The notes beneath the pieces were generated by a model. That model searched no databases and had not been told where the DNA came from. It saw nothing but the letters and a program-made list of their open reading frames with translations. Below, piece by piece: positions 33,401 through 47,745 of a DNA stretch of 64,000 bases. Position 1 is the first letter of the stretch. The number at the start of each line of letters is the position of its first letter. This DNA comes from Cristatella mucedo (Eukaryota > Bryozoa > Phylactolaemata > Cristatellidae), in the NCBI GenBank assembly GCA_009760855.2, contig WPIO01000048.1, positions 1,895,001-1,959,000 of the forward strand. The letters run 5' to 3'. Both the position numbers and the translations under genes were made by a program.

Positions 33401-34735
33401 CTTTTTCGGCAATGGCAAGCAAATATATGGGCTACCAGCCGAAAAGGTAAGGTAAAAGGTAAGGCCTACTGTGCAGAGTTTTTGCAGCAGACCGCACAAT
33501 TCGGAGGGGGGAGTCTGTCATGGTTTGGGACTGCTTTTCTGCAAAAGTGTGGGAGCTCTGCTTTACCTTTGAGTGGTCCAATAAGTCGGTCTGCCAAACG
33601 CCAGTAAACTGCTCGGGGGATACCAACAGAAGCAAAACTGACCCCAAGCTCAATGCTAGATCGGTAAAACGCTTCTCTGCTATGTCCGGTTTGGTAACGA
33701 TGCAGTGGCCCAGCCAGTCTCCAAATGTAAACCCAACTGAACATTTTTGGGATGATACATACCGGCAGCTAAGGCTTGGCGATCGGTCCTACCTCAGTTG
33801 CCGGCCTGTTCTCACAAATCCAGGCCGCATTGTGGAACAGTATGCCCGAAGAGACGAGTAAGCTTGCGGCCAGCAGGCCAGAGATCGAGTAAGAGAGTTG
33901 ATAAGGAATCGTGGTGAGGCGACATAATAATAACAATAATAATAATATATTTGTACAGCACCGTCAGAGAGCATAATTCCTTTCTTGGCACTTTATATGT
34001 GCTGTTCATTTTTAATTTCTCACAAGAAGGATATGCAGTGATATATACAGTGCAGCCTACTGGAAAGACGGCTGTGACTTAGCAACAAACAACAGCTACC
34101 TGCATCATGTTCACTACAGTGATGTGCATATGTAATCTTTATAAAAAGGGCTGCTGGATATCCACCTGCCTCGTTTTGAGATAAAGTTCGGGGATGATTT
34201 CTGCCGACTGGATTTCCAGGTTGAGCCCGCCTCTTAAAAAGTTCAGCCCGTACATGATTTTCTGATTACGCCACTGCATACTACCAGCATGTTGTTCGTC
34301 AAAAGTAAGTCGACCACTCCATCTGGCATTTGATCAAAATTGCCTCTGTGGAGACCACAAGCCTGTCTAGCATTGGACTGCAAACCACTCAAGTTACGTT
34401 TGCAAGCTGAAAGCATGAAAGGAATATCTAATATCGCAAGCAGTCCCTCCACCAAGGCACCCTGCTGTATAGCAGACCTACCTGCATATAAAGATCCCAC
34501 ATTTCATCCACACTAAGTGGGCTGGCTCCCGATTGTGCTGGTGCTACAAGAAAAATTAGTACTGTGTATATTAGACTTTGATCCAACAGCACAAACTGTG
34601 GTCGTAATGTGGCAAACTGTCACCTGCCTTAGGTATTATGCTAACACAATCTGTCAATATACGAGCTTATTAAACATTTATAACAGTGATATATGAAAGT
34701 GACAAAATGCATCCCTTTTTCCAACTGCATGTTTC

Positions 34736-34766
<31 letters not shown>

Positions 34767-37700
34767 TTAATAACATAACATTTGTGTGGCACCCTAAGAT
34801 AAATCAAATATCTTAATAAGCACTTCACATGTGCAGGAAAAGAAGAATCTCAACTGACAAGCGATAATCATATGCCCAATGTCAGCATATGTAAGCACAT
34901 TAAGGAAATTCGTACGGATGAAGAAAACGCTATGAGAATCAGGTAGGTTCTCAGCTTCGTTGTAAATATCGTGGCGGCAGGGCATGGAGCAATGTTAGTA
35001 GGTGGTAAGTTCCAGACTTTAAATGCATGGAGTTTCAGGAACATGCTTCGAAGGTTTTAACGTTGGTTTAAAGTAATAGTAATTGACCAGAGTCAGAAGA
35101 GCAAGTAAAATGAGTGGAAACCTGATGAGTAAGTATTTCAGATAGAATGTCGGCTTGTCTCAATAGATAGCCCTCCCTCCTCTAGAAAACTTATTCTCGA
35201 TAGAGGAGAGGTCCTGTAACCATTTAGGCAACCCAAAAAAGACCCGATTGAACATTGCAATTTATACGAACAGCTAGTCCCTCCATCGGGCTTGCATTGG
35301 CAGCATCTGTCTCAGCCACGTGAAAGAACACTTCAAACAAGCAAGATCCTTGAGGTTCTGTAGAATGTAGCTAATACAAGAATCGGAGCTTGCAGCTTTC
35401 ACAGTTCCCACAATAGAGATGCGGTAGCAACCTGGGCATTCACATCTGATAGTCAGCTCCTATCTAGAGATCATACGTATTCAGATCTACTGCTAGAACT
35501 AGTAAGGACTCCATCCCCACACTGAGGTCCGTGCCAGTCTGAAACCGCACATCGCCTTGCTCCCTCTCTCCTCAATCTTACCTGAATCTACTAAACTCAT
35601 CGCTACATTTGTGTCTCCCCAGCTAAAATGACCTCCAGTAGACTTGACCGTAAAAGCAGCTCTCGTTTGGAGATGTGCAGACCTGTTTCTGCCCACCATT
35701 ACAATAATTGCAAGTATGTCCTTGTTACCGAACCGAAGTCTGCCCTTATTCTGAGACTGCTGCTAGCAACACTTGCGATTGGATGAGCGCACTGACTCCA
35801 CTATCAAGTCGGTCTACTTTCAGCTCATTAACACCGCCAAAAGTAGGGCCTGCTTAGACAAGAGTACGACAGCAAAATTAGTTCGAGTGTTTAGTGCCAA
35901 GATTACTGCACCTCCCTCTATTCGGGACCCACTGCACCAGTCTTTAATCGGCTGCAACTAGCGCACAATTCAGCAGCTCATCCGGTCTGTCATCAAAGGT
36001 GTAGCGGCCGCACGGCACCACTTGTTTCCGAGCTCCACTGAGGCTCGCTATCAATCATAGAATCGACTTCAATATACTCTCTTCGGCTTAGATGTAGCTT
36101 TGCTGCCACCAGCCTGTCTATGCAACCTCCTTGCTCCTCCAGAGTGCTCTCGCAACAACCAGTCCTCTACTGACAGTCGCTTTGCCATTCCGTGCAATGC
36201 ATTGAAACCTTTTGTGATCGGGCCTCTAGTTAATATGCTTCCGGCTTCTATTGCTACCTGGATTGATTTGTAATCATTATAATCATCATGAAGTCTCAGC
36301 CAGTTCCTATGCTTCCGGCATCTATTGCTAGTTGGATTGACTTGTAATCATTTGGTGAGCCGTGATGGCACACTAGGTAAGGCGGTTGCTTTCACGACCT
36401 TGGTCGAAAGGTCGTGGGTTCGATTCCTGCAGTGGGCTGGGCGATTCTTTAACGACACTGCAAGCGGTGGTGATAGCCGTAAAGGCTCTACTGTCGCTAC
36501 ACAAAAAGAGGCTTTTAAATCAGCGAGGATTTATTTATTTATTTATTATAATCATAATTTAGGTCTCAGCTAATAACCCACCACTCTGCTCAGCTTACCC
36601 GTGCCCCCCCCCAGAACTTGTATCTCTTTACTCCTGTGTGCTTTGTGAAGCTTACTTGTTCATGATTCGGTGCATGTTACTCAGCAGAGGCCCTACAAGC
36701 CATTGGCCTTGGTTTGCCTCCCCCTGTAATAATAATAATAATAATAATAATATATTTGTTATAGTGCCCTCGGAGAACCTAATCTCTTTCTAGGCACTTT
36801 ACATTTGCTGCAAAGGAAGCATGTTCGCGCTTGGTAACGGTAGTTTCAAGCACGATACTTTTGTGCTTGCCAATCTTGTCCAAACATGATACCTTGCAAG
36901 TCATTAACCTTGGCTATTGCTTGCCGTTCAGTGACTTGCAAAGCACCTGGAGAGAGCATTGGTTGTCTTAGGGGGCCATAGAAATGACTCACTGTTATTA
37001 TTATTCTTTAATCTACAATATTAAATTGCAAGGTTGGTAATCTCTACGCATCTTGCTTGCATTCATTCGATAAGTCAATACCGACTGCTTGCAGTTGACT
37101 TGAGTAGTGTTTAATTTAATGCCGCGCCCCGCGGATCGTGCCCCTCGCCTTCTGTGCAGAAGGTAAGCAAACTTGTAGGGCAGCTTCGACATGGACGTCA
37201 AGCAATGTCATGCCTAACCCACATAATAAAGCAAGTAATACGTCAGCATGCATTTCTAAATTGATATGTTGACTGACAATTATGTGTTGGTCAGAGCCCA
37301 CAAGATACAGGTCTAGCAGGACAGTGGCACTCGGCCAGGTTCCCAATTTTGCCATCAAAGTTACAATATATATCTGACCATCTACGTGTTCCAATTTCGA
37401 CTTCATAGCATTTAAAGCCAATTGAAATCAATTTACTACCACTGCTCATTTCTAGAAGGTCCTGGTTCAAATTGAATGGGTCAAAGGGGCTACATTCGAG
37501 TAGGCAGCACAGGACAACATTCTACTTCGTGGCTCGAGCAAAGACCGAACAGATTAGCATGTTCAGTTAGTGTCGTCTCAAGGTTCACTCTTGTGCCTCT
37601 GCTGAGCCAGAGGAGAGTATCAGAAGCCTTGGAGTGATTCTGAGATCCCAGAGCAATGATTAGCTGTATGCAGAGTTTTAGCTTCAGCAACAAAAAACCC

Positions 37701-40700
37701 AGCAACCACATACTGAGGCTGATCGTAGTTAAGCAAACCTATTTCATGTGTGCTGCCACAAACATGTGCAATAAAACAGGTGGAATAAAATACTAAAAAA
37801 AATGTTTACAAATCTAAGGAAAGAATTAAGAACATCTCAGTGAGACAATACGAAACGCCACGAATGCAGGGCGCAAACAGCTTGGTACCGAACGTGTATG
37901 CTCAGGTACCGTGAATGCTCTGTAAATGTACGGTCTAAGTTATGCCTACACTTGCCATGTTCGAAGGCCGGTCATTATCAAACTTGAATTTATACCTCAT
38001 CGTACAACACCGGAACAGAGACCCAGTATTAGTATGCAGAACTGAACCCGTATTGACTCTTTGCTTTTTACTCATGTTTGGTGGTAGGTGACCAATCTGA
38101 AACACTCTTGTAGCCGACTTTGGAAATGGCAGAAACATGGCTCAGGACAAGTGTATCAATGCACTCACAAATATACCGAAAGAGAGATTGGTGGCTGCCG
38201 AGAATGATGAGGTAATCAGTGCTAGCGACCAGGCACATATTGTACTATAGCAGGAGCCGGCAGCAAGTAGCTGACCACGCAAAGCAGTGAAGCATGCTTA
38301 TCGCACGTTATGTTATTTTCGTCCTGCTAGGTCTGTAGCATCTGTAAATTGAGTAAAAATATCCGAATATTATTCTGGAAAGAACTCCGACGATAAATCG
38401 AACAAGGGAGTAGAAGGACAGATGAATGTGACTTCATTTCTGCTGGGCAGGGGGCTGCTTGCCAGCCAGCTTCACACCGGCAGCCCAAGGTCTCTAGTCA
38501 TATCTGAGCAGCTGCCTACAGTCAACGTCAAGGTCATGCCTGAGCACCTGCCTACCATCGGGTCACCATACAGCATCTGTGTTAGTCAGAAGCACAGATT
38601 TCACCGAAGTCAATCAGTGCTATTTGTGTACATATAACATGTTGCCGCCCAGGCAGATACATTTAAAAAGATTAATTTACTTTCTTAGCCCTAAAAAAAG
38701 CAATATTTTCCATTAATTGGTTAATTGGACCTAAGCAAACATGCAACGTCTATATAGCTAGACTAGCCTCTGTCAAAAATGCAGCAGCAAATGAGATGAA
38801 AGCACTGTGAATGACTCATAATAACTAATATCAGGACTAGACATCTGACCAGATGTGGAAATGAACTCACGTTTAGTCAAGCGCTGGTATCCCTCACTGC
38901 CGTACTTCTCAACGAGAAGCTTAAAATAGTGCTTTGGTCGGGTAGTGATGAGCACTACAAAATAGAACACCAGCAGAATCTCTTGATTGCACCCGAGTAC
39001 ATACGTATCGACTATGATCGACTAGAGCATACAGTTATAGTTAAAAGGAGCTAGTCAAATTCTTTGCAAGCCGCCGTGGAAGACAGCTCCTAATCTTAGA
39101 TAGGGATCGGACGTGGTGGCTAGCTGTAGAAGCAGTCTTCTTAACGAAGCTTTCATAATTTAGGCAGCTATCAGAGACGTCACCTAAATTCAGAGCACAT
39201 GGTGATGGTCGCACAACTGCGTCACCTATTAGAAGAGCACATCATTCTAGTCCAGCCACACACATGTGGTGTCCTATTAGCAGCAGTTCCGTTTTATCGT
39301 CATTTAGTTTAAGGAAATTTGCCGATATCCAAGATCAAATGTCTGCAAGGCAAGCATTCAGTTTATCAGTCGATGCAGCAGAATCCAACGATTTAAATGA
39401 CAAATACAGCTGAGTATCGTCAGCATTAAAGTTATATCCTATTCCATGGGCCTGAATCACTTTTCCCAGAGGTTGACAGACCAATCATCGTTCTGAATCG
39501 TTCAAGTAGGATATCGTGATCAACGGTGTTGAAGGCACCTGATAGATCTAGCAGCGATAGGACAGTAACATTCCTGCGATCGTTGCTGCAGAAGATGTCA
39601 TTGTTTGCGCAGAGAGCAGTGTCAGTGGAGTGCTGCCGCTTAAACCCCGATTAAATTTTTCTGACATTTCATTCTTATCAATGTGTACTACCAGCTGTTT
39701 AGTAACAATTTTTTCAAGAACCTTTGATAAAAATGGAAGAAAGGGAAACTGGGCGATAGTTCGCAAGGACCTCTGTATCTAATTCAGGCTATTTAAGTAT
39801 CAGTCAAACGATGGTCGATTTCAAGTTGGTCGCAACCCTTTTTTCCAGAGAAGCATTACAAATCTCGGTAATGGCAGGGCTAAGTTGGTCTGTCAGTGAA
39901 GACCACAGAGATGATGGCATAGGCTCTTCGGGAGATGAGCTCTTCTTACTAGACCTTATTAAGGTAGCCACACTGCATCGCAGAAACCTCGGAAAATCTT
40001 TTAAGGAAGATCAGTTTGGGGATCAGTTATAGATCAGTGCTGCATCGCCGTTATCGGCCAGCCAATGCATCATGGCACTTCCCATGTCACTGAAAAGTTA
40101 AATTTAACACTATGCCTGTTTCAATACGAGATGGTTCACAGAAACGGTTCAGATAAGTGTAGATCAACGGCGCTGCTCTGCGACTCCATAGGAGTATAAT
40201 GACGGTGCTTGCTGCATCATCACAACTGACAGAAGTATGTATTTGCTTGCCAGCGACTGTGCATCCTATTTCATTTGCCCAAAATAGAAAACTGTGCACG
40301 CACGGATATGCTTGCTGCCCTTGCACACACAAAGGCAAAAGACATCCACGGTCAGGTGGCAGCTCTGGCACGGCAGCAACAAGCCATTCATAAACTAACC
40401 ACCGCCCTACCGTGCACTCCCTGCTGCCCTTGCTTTCCTAGGCTGCGCAAGTGTGATCACGCATTACAGTGGAAGCAAAGTTGATGCCACTGTCCGCCGC
40501 GTGCCAACAAACCGAAAGCATTTTTGGAAAGGAAATCCTCCGGAAACTGGCCGAACAGCAGATACCGAGCAGCCTCGATGTACTCGTCGTAGCGCTGCTG
40601 CGAGTGCAGCAGCAGACAGGTGTGGAAGAGGAGGCGTGACTCCTGGCCCGCGTACTTGCTCTTCGAAGCCACCGCTACAGCAACAAGGCAATAGGAGCAG

Positions 40701-43700
40701 CTTTCACTGGCATGCCTCTGTCGCACTGCTGCTGCTGCTGCTGCTGCACAGGCACGAAGACGACAATTCGTCCGAATAGTGTGAGTAGCTAGCATCAGCA
40801 GCTAGGCACGGTGGCATCGTGCCAACAAGAAAGCTGCAAAAACCACCCACCCATTCACCCACCCACCCGCCCGCCTGCCACTCAGCAATGCTCAATGCAA
40901 GGAGGGCAACTTTCTGGATCGCCAAGCAGTGCAAGTACGCCGCTGCCCTTCAGGGACCGCCGAATCTCTGTAATTTGGGCGTCACAACCGTGTGCAGCTT
41001 CAGATATTTTCCCGCTGAGGCTATGGCACAGCGCCACCCTCGTGCCTACCGGTGACCACTGTCCTTCCAGCGAGGGCACACTTCGTCATTGGTCTGACGT
41101 TGCCACTCAAGGTTACAGGTTTGGGTCAAAGGACGCCGACTGCCGGCAGACGGCCATAACTCCGCTAGCAGCTGCTTCGACAGCAGCTGACTCCGTTCAA
41201 TCGGTCAACGATGGTGTGCTCTTTCTGCTGTCCTTTTCAGCAGTCGTTTGCTGCTACTGCCATGCTGCTTACTTCCTTGCTGCTACCGCCATGCCGACTA
41301 AGCTTTGCTCCCCGCCTTTTCTTTATTGCACGAGATATATGCTTTAGGCGGCGCCTGAGTGCACACCAATAGCTGCTTACACTTTCCTTACGCTTACCAC
41401 ACATAAAAGCCTCTGGCGTTATATATCGGCTTAGCGCATATGTTTTCGCTGAGTTAGGTGGCCAAGCTGCGGCACGCACGAGCATCTCCATTTGTGACGG
41501 CAAAAAGCCAGGAGGATTACATGGACGATGTGCTGGAGAGTGTCCCCTGAACGGACAGGTTCAAACTAAACCTAGGGGCTACCAGGGCCGTGATAGCCCA
41601 GGTTGTAAAGTGCTCGCACTTCACGACCGAGGTCGCGGGTTCAAATCCTGCAGTGGGCGATCCTTTATTGCCAACTGCAACTGACGGCGAAAGCCATTAA
41701 GACACTTCTGCTGCTATACAAATAAATAACGCTGTTAAGTCAACTAACACCGCTGTGGAATGCAAGACTAAATATGTCTGCCACACCACATTGGTGAGAG
41801 GGTGAGGGTCGCTGCCAGCGCAGTGCATGACTCGTCTGCCTCGCAAGTGTGCAGGCAGGAACTGCAACAAAGCATCCCAGAATGCCTTACCGTTTGCAGA
41901 AAAAGCTCGCAGAGCCTCGAGCGCTTCCGAGGGCAGACCCATTCGCTGCAGCAGATGTGACAGAGACACTCGGGCGTCCACGTAGGATGGCACCAGCTCG
42001 ACGACGTTACGGTACGCCTTCACGGCTGTCGCCAAATCGCCCAATGCGCTGGTGCATTCAGCATAATGCAACCAGACACCAGCCTGCAAGCAAACTTCAA
42101 TACGTGTGCACATGCATGTACATGTAAACCAATCCACACCAGCTACCATTTTGCACAATCTGCACATGAACACAAGAGAAAAAAGAGAGGACAGAACGAT
42201 AGAGAAATGGAAAAAGTTTTGAGGGAAAGAGAGAGGGAGAGAGAGAGAGACATGAAGCTCGGATAAACGAGCAAAATTAAGTTAAACACGGCACCAGTTG
42301 CCATTCACATACCATGTTGTATTGTGTGGAGCTCACGAGTTTCTCTAGAAGTGGCCTGGCGGCTGAATAATTGCCATTTTCCAAGAATGCTTCAGCAATG
42401 TCAAGATAGAGATCACCCATATCTGCTGGGCTTTCTTCCATGAGTGGACCAAGCAGTGACTAAAAGCAACGCATTTTGAATACATGCCTCTAGGAAATGC
42501 TCGAAGCAGCAGCGCGGCACCATAGTCACGACAAGAGTCGCCAAGCGGGCGAGCACCGGCTGCTTTGTCGGCAAGGCACTGGGTGCTTTGCCGACAGAGC
42601 AACCTGGTCCCATCCCTGCCACGCGTCCTGGAGCACTTCCTGGTTATAGGAGCTGTTCATGTCAGACATTCTTGCCCTGCCAGCTCAATCCCTGGTCCCA
42701 AGTCTGAATCCTGCAGGCTACTGAACTTTGAACATGCCAAACGACAATGGATCATAACTAGGCGACCTAAGAAGCCCCGTGAAAAATAGGTGCGCACATG
42801 CACAATGCAATCAATGGGTCACAGCAAGGTCCTACAAGCAGGGCAAACCAAGTCAGCAGTGCACCACGCACGAGGTCAACGTTATATTCCTCTTCATGCC
42901 TGACGTCACAGACGATAAGCTGACTGCACAAACTATAAGCATAGGACTTTCGACAAGCTTATCAGGATTTCGACTAGTTCTTATTGATGCAACAAGAGCT
43001 GAGTTACATTAATTTCAAAGATAGTCTGCTTGTGTGTTTATTAAGGCTGATGCAAACCAAATAAGCAGTAAGTCCTTTGGTAACCTGTGCCCTAAATCTG
43101 CTGCAAGATGTAATAATAAAAATAATAATAATAATGCAAGTTATCTTTGTCTGAAACTATAAATCCACCAAGTGGGCGTTACACTGGAGTTTTCTATAGC
43201 ACTCTCAGTGCCTAAGAGGCTTTCGGTGAGCATGCGTTAGCCATCGGACTTCATCTTATGCCGCAAAGAGAAAGGGCAAGCATAGCAGAGTCAACGGGCA
43301 GTCAAGGAAGTGATTAGCTAGGAAGTAACAGCAAATGATGTCCATAAAGGATCTGCCACCGTCGCCAGCAATAGAGAATATGGACAGCCTAGAATTGTAG
43401 AAGTAAGTTCACCTGTTTAGGACCTATTGAGCAAAAGCTTCTGTCGCCAACAGTCTTCAAGCAAAAGGATGGGACAGCTAATTTATCGTTCATACAGGAC
43501 TTACTTGAGGCCACTAGGAGGTTGAAACTGGTCGAGCAGTTGCACAAGGTGTGAGGGAGCCACGCCACGGCGGGCCTTGTGAGTCAGAGTAAGAATCGCT
43601 ATAGGTTTTTTGATCAACCGGTTGAGCTCTTTCAGCGTTGGAAACACATGATTGAACCGCTTAGATATGCTGAACAACCTCATTCGTATAGCCCTTAAAA

Positions 43701-46700
43701 AAACACAGTCCAAGTTCTAAGCACTTTACATATCTTGGAAAGAAAGCTTATAACCGATAAAGAAATAGCAAGAGCAATTTGTAGCAAAGTAAAAGTGCAA
43801 ACAGTAGTTTTGCAGATATTTGGGGAAGTACATAGCATACATGTAGCGTAGTAGTACCATGTGCAGTATACGAGAAAACATCACTGGCCAAAATTTGTAG
43901 AGTGATTTCCAGCGGCTGCGAGGTGCTAGGAACCGCTGTGGCGCACCAGGACAGGCTAGATGCGTTAAAGCAGGACAAAATTTGCTTAAAAAATAGCTAG
44001 CTAAATTAATTAGAAAAATTAGCTAAAACTAATAGGCTAATTTCAACAAACGTCAGCATGTAAGGGACATTTTTCAAGAACAAAGCAAATTCTGATGAAG
44101 AGGTGGATTTGTTGGCTTCCTTTTTAATTGTCGACGAGGGGGGGATGCTGCAATGTCAGTCGAGTCGGTGCATTCCCGGTGCTTGGAGTGTATGAACTGA
44201 AGGCAAGGTTTCCCTAGGAGTTGAGGGGTGGCTAGACATCTCAAACGGCATACATGCAGCACTGTAAACAGAGATGTGTCGAATATGAGTCAGCTGCGGC
44301 CAGCAGCAAGGGATGCATAACACGCACGCGGATATAAGGATTAAAAAAATGCACAAAGCTTCAGCTAGGGCTCAAACACACACGCTCTTCTTCAGTGAAG
44401 CTAGATACCTTACCGACCGAACTATGCAAGACGATGCCGTACAGGGCACTATAACGTACATCATGGCTGTGCACAAGCATATTTCAACTGCAAACTAACG
44501 GTGCTTGATTTCCTGGAAACTGCCTGGCACTCACTGTCTTGCCGTCTTTGCTTTGCGATCCCTTGCCACCGAACTACATAGAGCGTGTCTTCTGTCCTCC
44601 AGCTTCGGCCACGCAGCCAGCTCGACTCACTGAACAGACAGAGGCCGGCTTGGCAGGCAAATATTCTGTTGGGCTAACCTTGGCAGCAGAACGTTGACGG
44701 CAGTCGACATCGGCCGGTCGCCAGCTTCCCCCTCCCCCCCCCCCGATCGATCTCACATTGGCTGCTGCGCTCCAGTGAGCGAAGCAAAGCTCTTCCGGAC
44801 AGGAGAGATAAGTGGGTGCCAGACTCGGTCGAGGTAAACCTGAAGGTGGAGTGCCTGCCAGGCCTTGCTTCGATGGAGCATGTCACATTGAGACCAACAG
44901 GGGCTCTCTCTGTACTCTCAGCAGAGCTGTGATTACTACGAGCCCTTCTCTGACAGATGGCACATTACTCCATTGACCATCTCAAGAGTGACTGGCTCCT
45001 TTGCAGCAAGGCTTCCGGCCAAAGCTGGTTGTCCGCCAAATCGCATTACTTGGTTCCTTGCACGGGAGCATTCTGCTATGTACACTTTCCTGTACCGAGC
45101 TCAACTGTGCTTGCAACATTATCAGCATGGCAACACAACTCCAACCCTGGTATTTGCCAAATCGATCAATAGTAATAATATCAATATTAATAATACATTT
45201 GTTTAGAGCCTTCGGAGAACTGAATCTTTTTCCAGACACTTTACATGTGCTGTAAAGAAAGCATGATCAAATGAATAGTGGTAGCATTCAGTGTCATGAA
45301 GCATTGCACGGTTAGAGGTGAAGAAGTAAGCATGATAGATGTATGGCTTTGCAAGTCCTAGCCTGCTTTAGCACATCTAGCCTGTCCTGGTGTGCGTTGG
45401 CCTTTAATAGCACCTCGCAGCAAGTGGAGAAATTTCGCCCTTTTCCACTACTTGTATGCTACTTACTTCCTAAAATATCCGCAAAAATATGGTTCCCACT
45501 TTTACTTTTGCTGCATGAGATTAAGCCGCTGGCGCCAAACACACACCAACATAACTTAGACCTAAAGCAAACGAAAGTAAACTCTTCGGGGTAACAATCG
45601 TTGCTAAGTCCCCGTGGTTTACGGAGATACAGTAGAAGAACGAACTGCACACATTTACAATCGGCTTTGCCGGCCAGTTTGCTTTCTCAAAAGCCCACTA
45701 GCACAGTAAATGTCTATCATTCTCTTGTCATCTGTTGCATTTTGCCCTAGTTACTCCTACATAACGCAACGTCACCCAGTTAGCCATCTTTCTCTGGGTC
45801 CGCTTTGCTCCACTTTGAGGCAGGCCATCAACATACTTCCAGCTTTTCTCTACTGTACAGCATTGTCTACCTTGCAGTATGCTCAGCTCACCGTTGTCAA
45901 TACACTACCGGCACTTCTGTTGTTGCCCCCAATCACTTTCTACGAAGACGACGCAACCTGCAGGTGGAGGCACCCGAGCCAAGCCAAGCCCCAGCAGTCA
46001 CCCTTCTTTCCACAACCATCAGCCACTAAACACTTGAGACAGCAGTCGATTCATTCTTCTGCTGCCGAGCATGCTAAGCATGCACTCGCGTGCACCTAAA
46101 ATTACCTGAATAGTACCTGCCATTGGATGAGTACATCAACGAGCTCACGAAAGACCTTACCTTAATGTCACAGGCTTTTTAAGTTATTCTGCTGTGACCC
46201 TTGCTTTCCATTAAGCACACTGCTTGATGAGGAAACCAGCCCACTCAGCCTTTAAAGCCAACCGACTCCAAAGACTACGCATGCAGAGTCACAAGAAACC
46301 GAGCAGCAGCAGCCCAGCCAACGAACACCGAGCAAATCCCAGATTTGCACGGCACCCGTGGAAGTCGAGGGACACGGCCGAGATGTGCCACGTAGCTAAA
46401 AACCAGGGACTTAATTTCCAGATGAGCTTCTCGGATTGAAGCAAACAGGCTTGGCAGAGAGGAGCTCCGATAGAGGACCGCGGCCCGCCAGGAGCGGCGA
46501 CTCAGCTGCAACGGAGTAGAGCACCTGCTCTACGAGCCGAATGCCGATAGCTTGGACCAGACAGATCAACGTACCTGCGCTAGCACTGGCAGCTTAACAT
46601 AGATGAACGAGACGAGCAGCTTCGTCCTAAGATCGATAGGCAAAGCTGGCGGCACGGTGCATGTCGCCCTACAACGAAAGGTGACAGAGAGGAGGAGGAG

Positions 46701-47706
46701 GGGCCTCTGATGACTCGTCCACCTCAGGCAGCCACGGGCCATGCACATAGGGCAATGGATGTGCTCGAGAGAGAGCTTACAAGGGAGGGCAAATTTGCTG
46801 GCATTCAATTGAACTTGGTAGCACGAGTGCTTTCGGTAGCCTACAAGTAACCAGCTTTAATAAATGTACCTTCACGGTACAAAGTAAATGGCAAACATTA
46901 TACAGCTACTAAAGCAACGTCTGCCTCCAGCAAACCATGAACAAAGTCATGGAAAATCTGGTGGCAACGACACGATACTAGAATTAATGGATCTGCACAT
47001 TTTCTCACAGCTGATAGCCACGGCAGCCTCCTCACAAGCTCTGCTAATGCCACCTGCCTTTCAGCTACCTTTACTCTAAACACTACTACAGCCACCACAA
47101 TCACCCCTACTTCTTCCTGTTATTTTCCTCCTCCTCCATTTTTTGTACTCTGCTAGGTACTGTGACGATCGCTTCCTGTTCATGCACTTTTATCAAATAT
47201 TCTGTTTTCATAGTTGTTCTTATGATTTCACACTGACATGCGGCTGCTCAATACATTTCAATTGACCTCCTGATCACAAGACGAGGCCCCATTGGCTCCG
47301 ATACGTGTCAGCCAAGAAAATCGCACCACGAGCAAACGGCCAACCAAGAAAAAATTTCAAGAAAAATTTAAGAATTTTAAATATTCAGAAAACGAATGAG
47401 TATTTACCCATACTACTCTGTGGGCAGGCAAGGAGCATCAGACTAACATGAAATGGCAGTAAACAACTCCATAGCGAATAGCAAAATGTATCGCGATTAT
47501 ATTAGAGAAGTAGAACATTATGCATGCTGGCCCACATAGCAACGATGGCAAATCGAGAATCATCAAAGTATGCAGAGCTATTACACCGAAAACTCCATGT
47601 TCAAGGCCCGAATGGAGAGCCATTAGTTTCCTGACTCACAGTAAAGAACACGGGTGCAGATATGCATGCATAAGCACACACACAGATACACATGCACGCA
47701 CGCGCA

Positions 47707-47745
<39 letters not shown>

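Noticed and set aside
40811-41347. 178-codon + frame near GTF3C3 exon 12
   Set aside because: Low-complexity proline/histidine start from CCCACC repeats, no recognised domain, lies within a GTF3C3 intron.
44775-44900. + strand stretch reading DKWVPDSVEVNLKVECLPGL, resembling the GTF3C3 VPIDITVKLMVCL segment, with a good acceptor and right phase; it suggested an inverted exon
   Set aside because: The true exon 9 is on the - strand at 46668-46575 (VPPALPIDLRTKLLV) with better similarity and both phases correct. The + strand match is chance.
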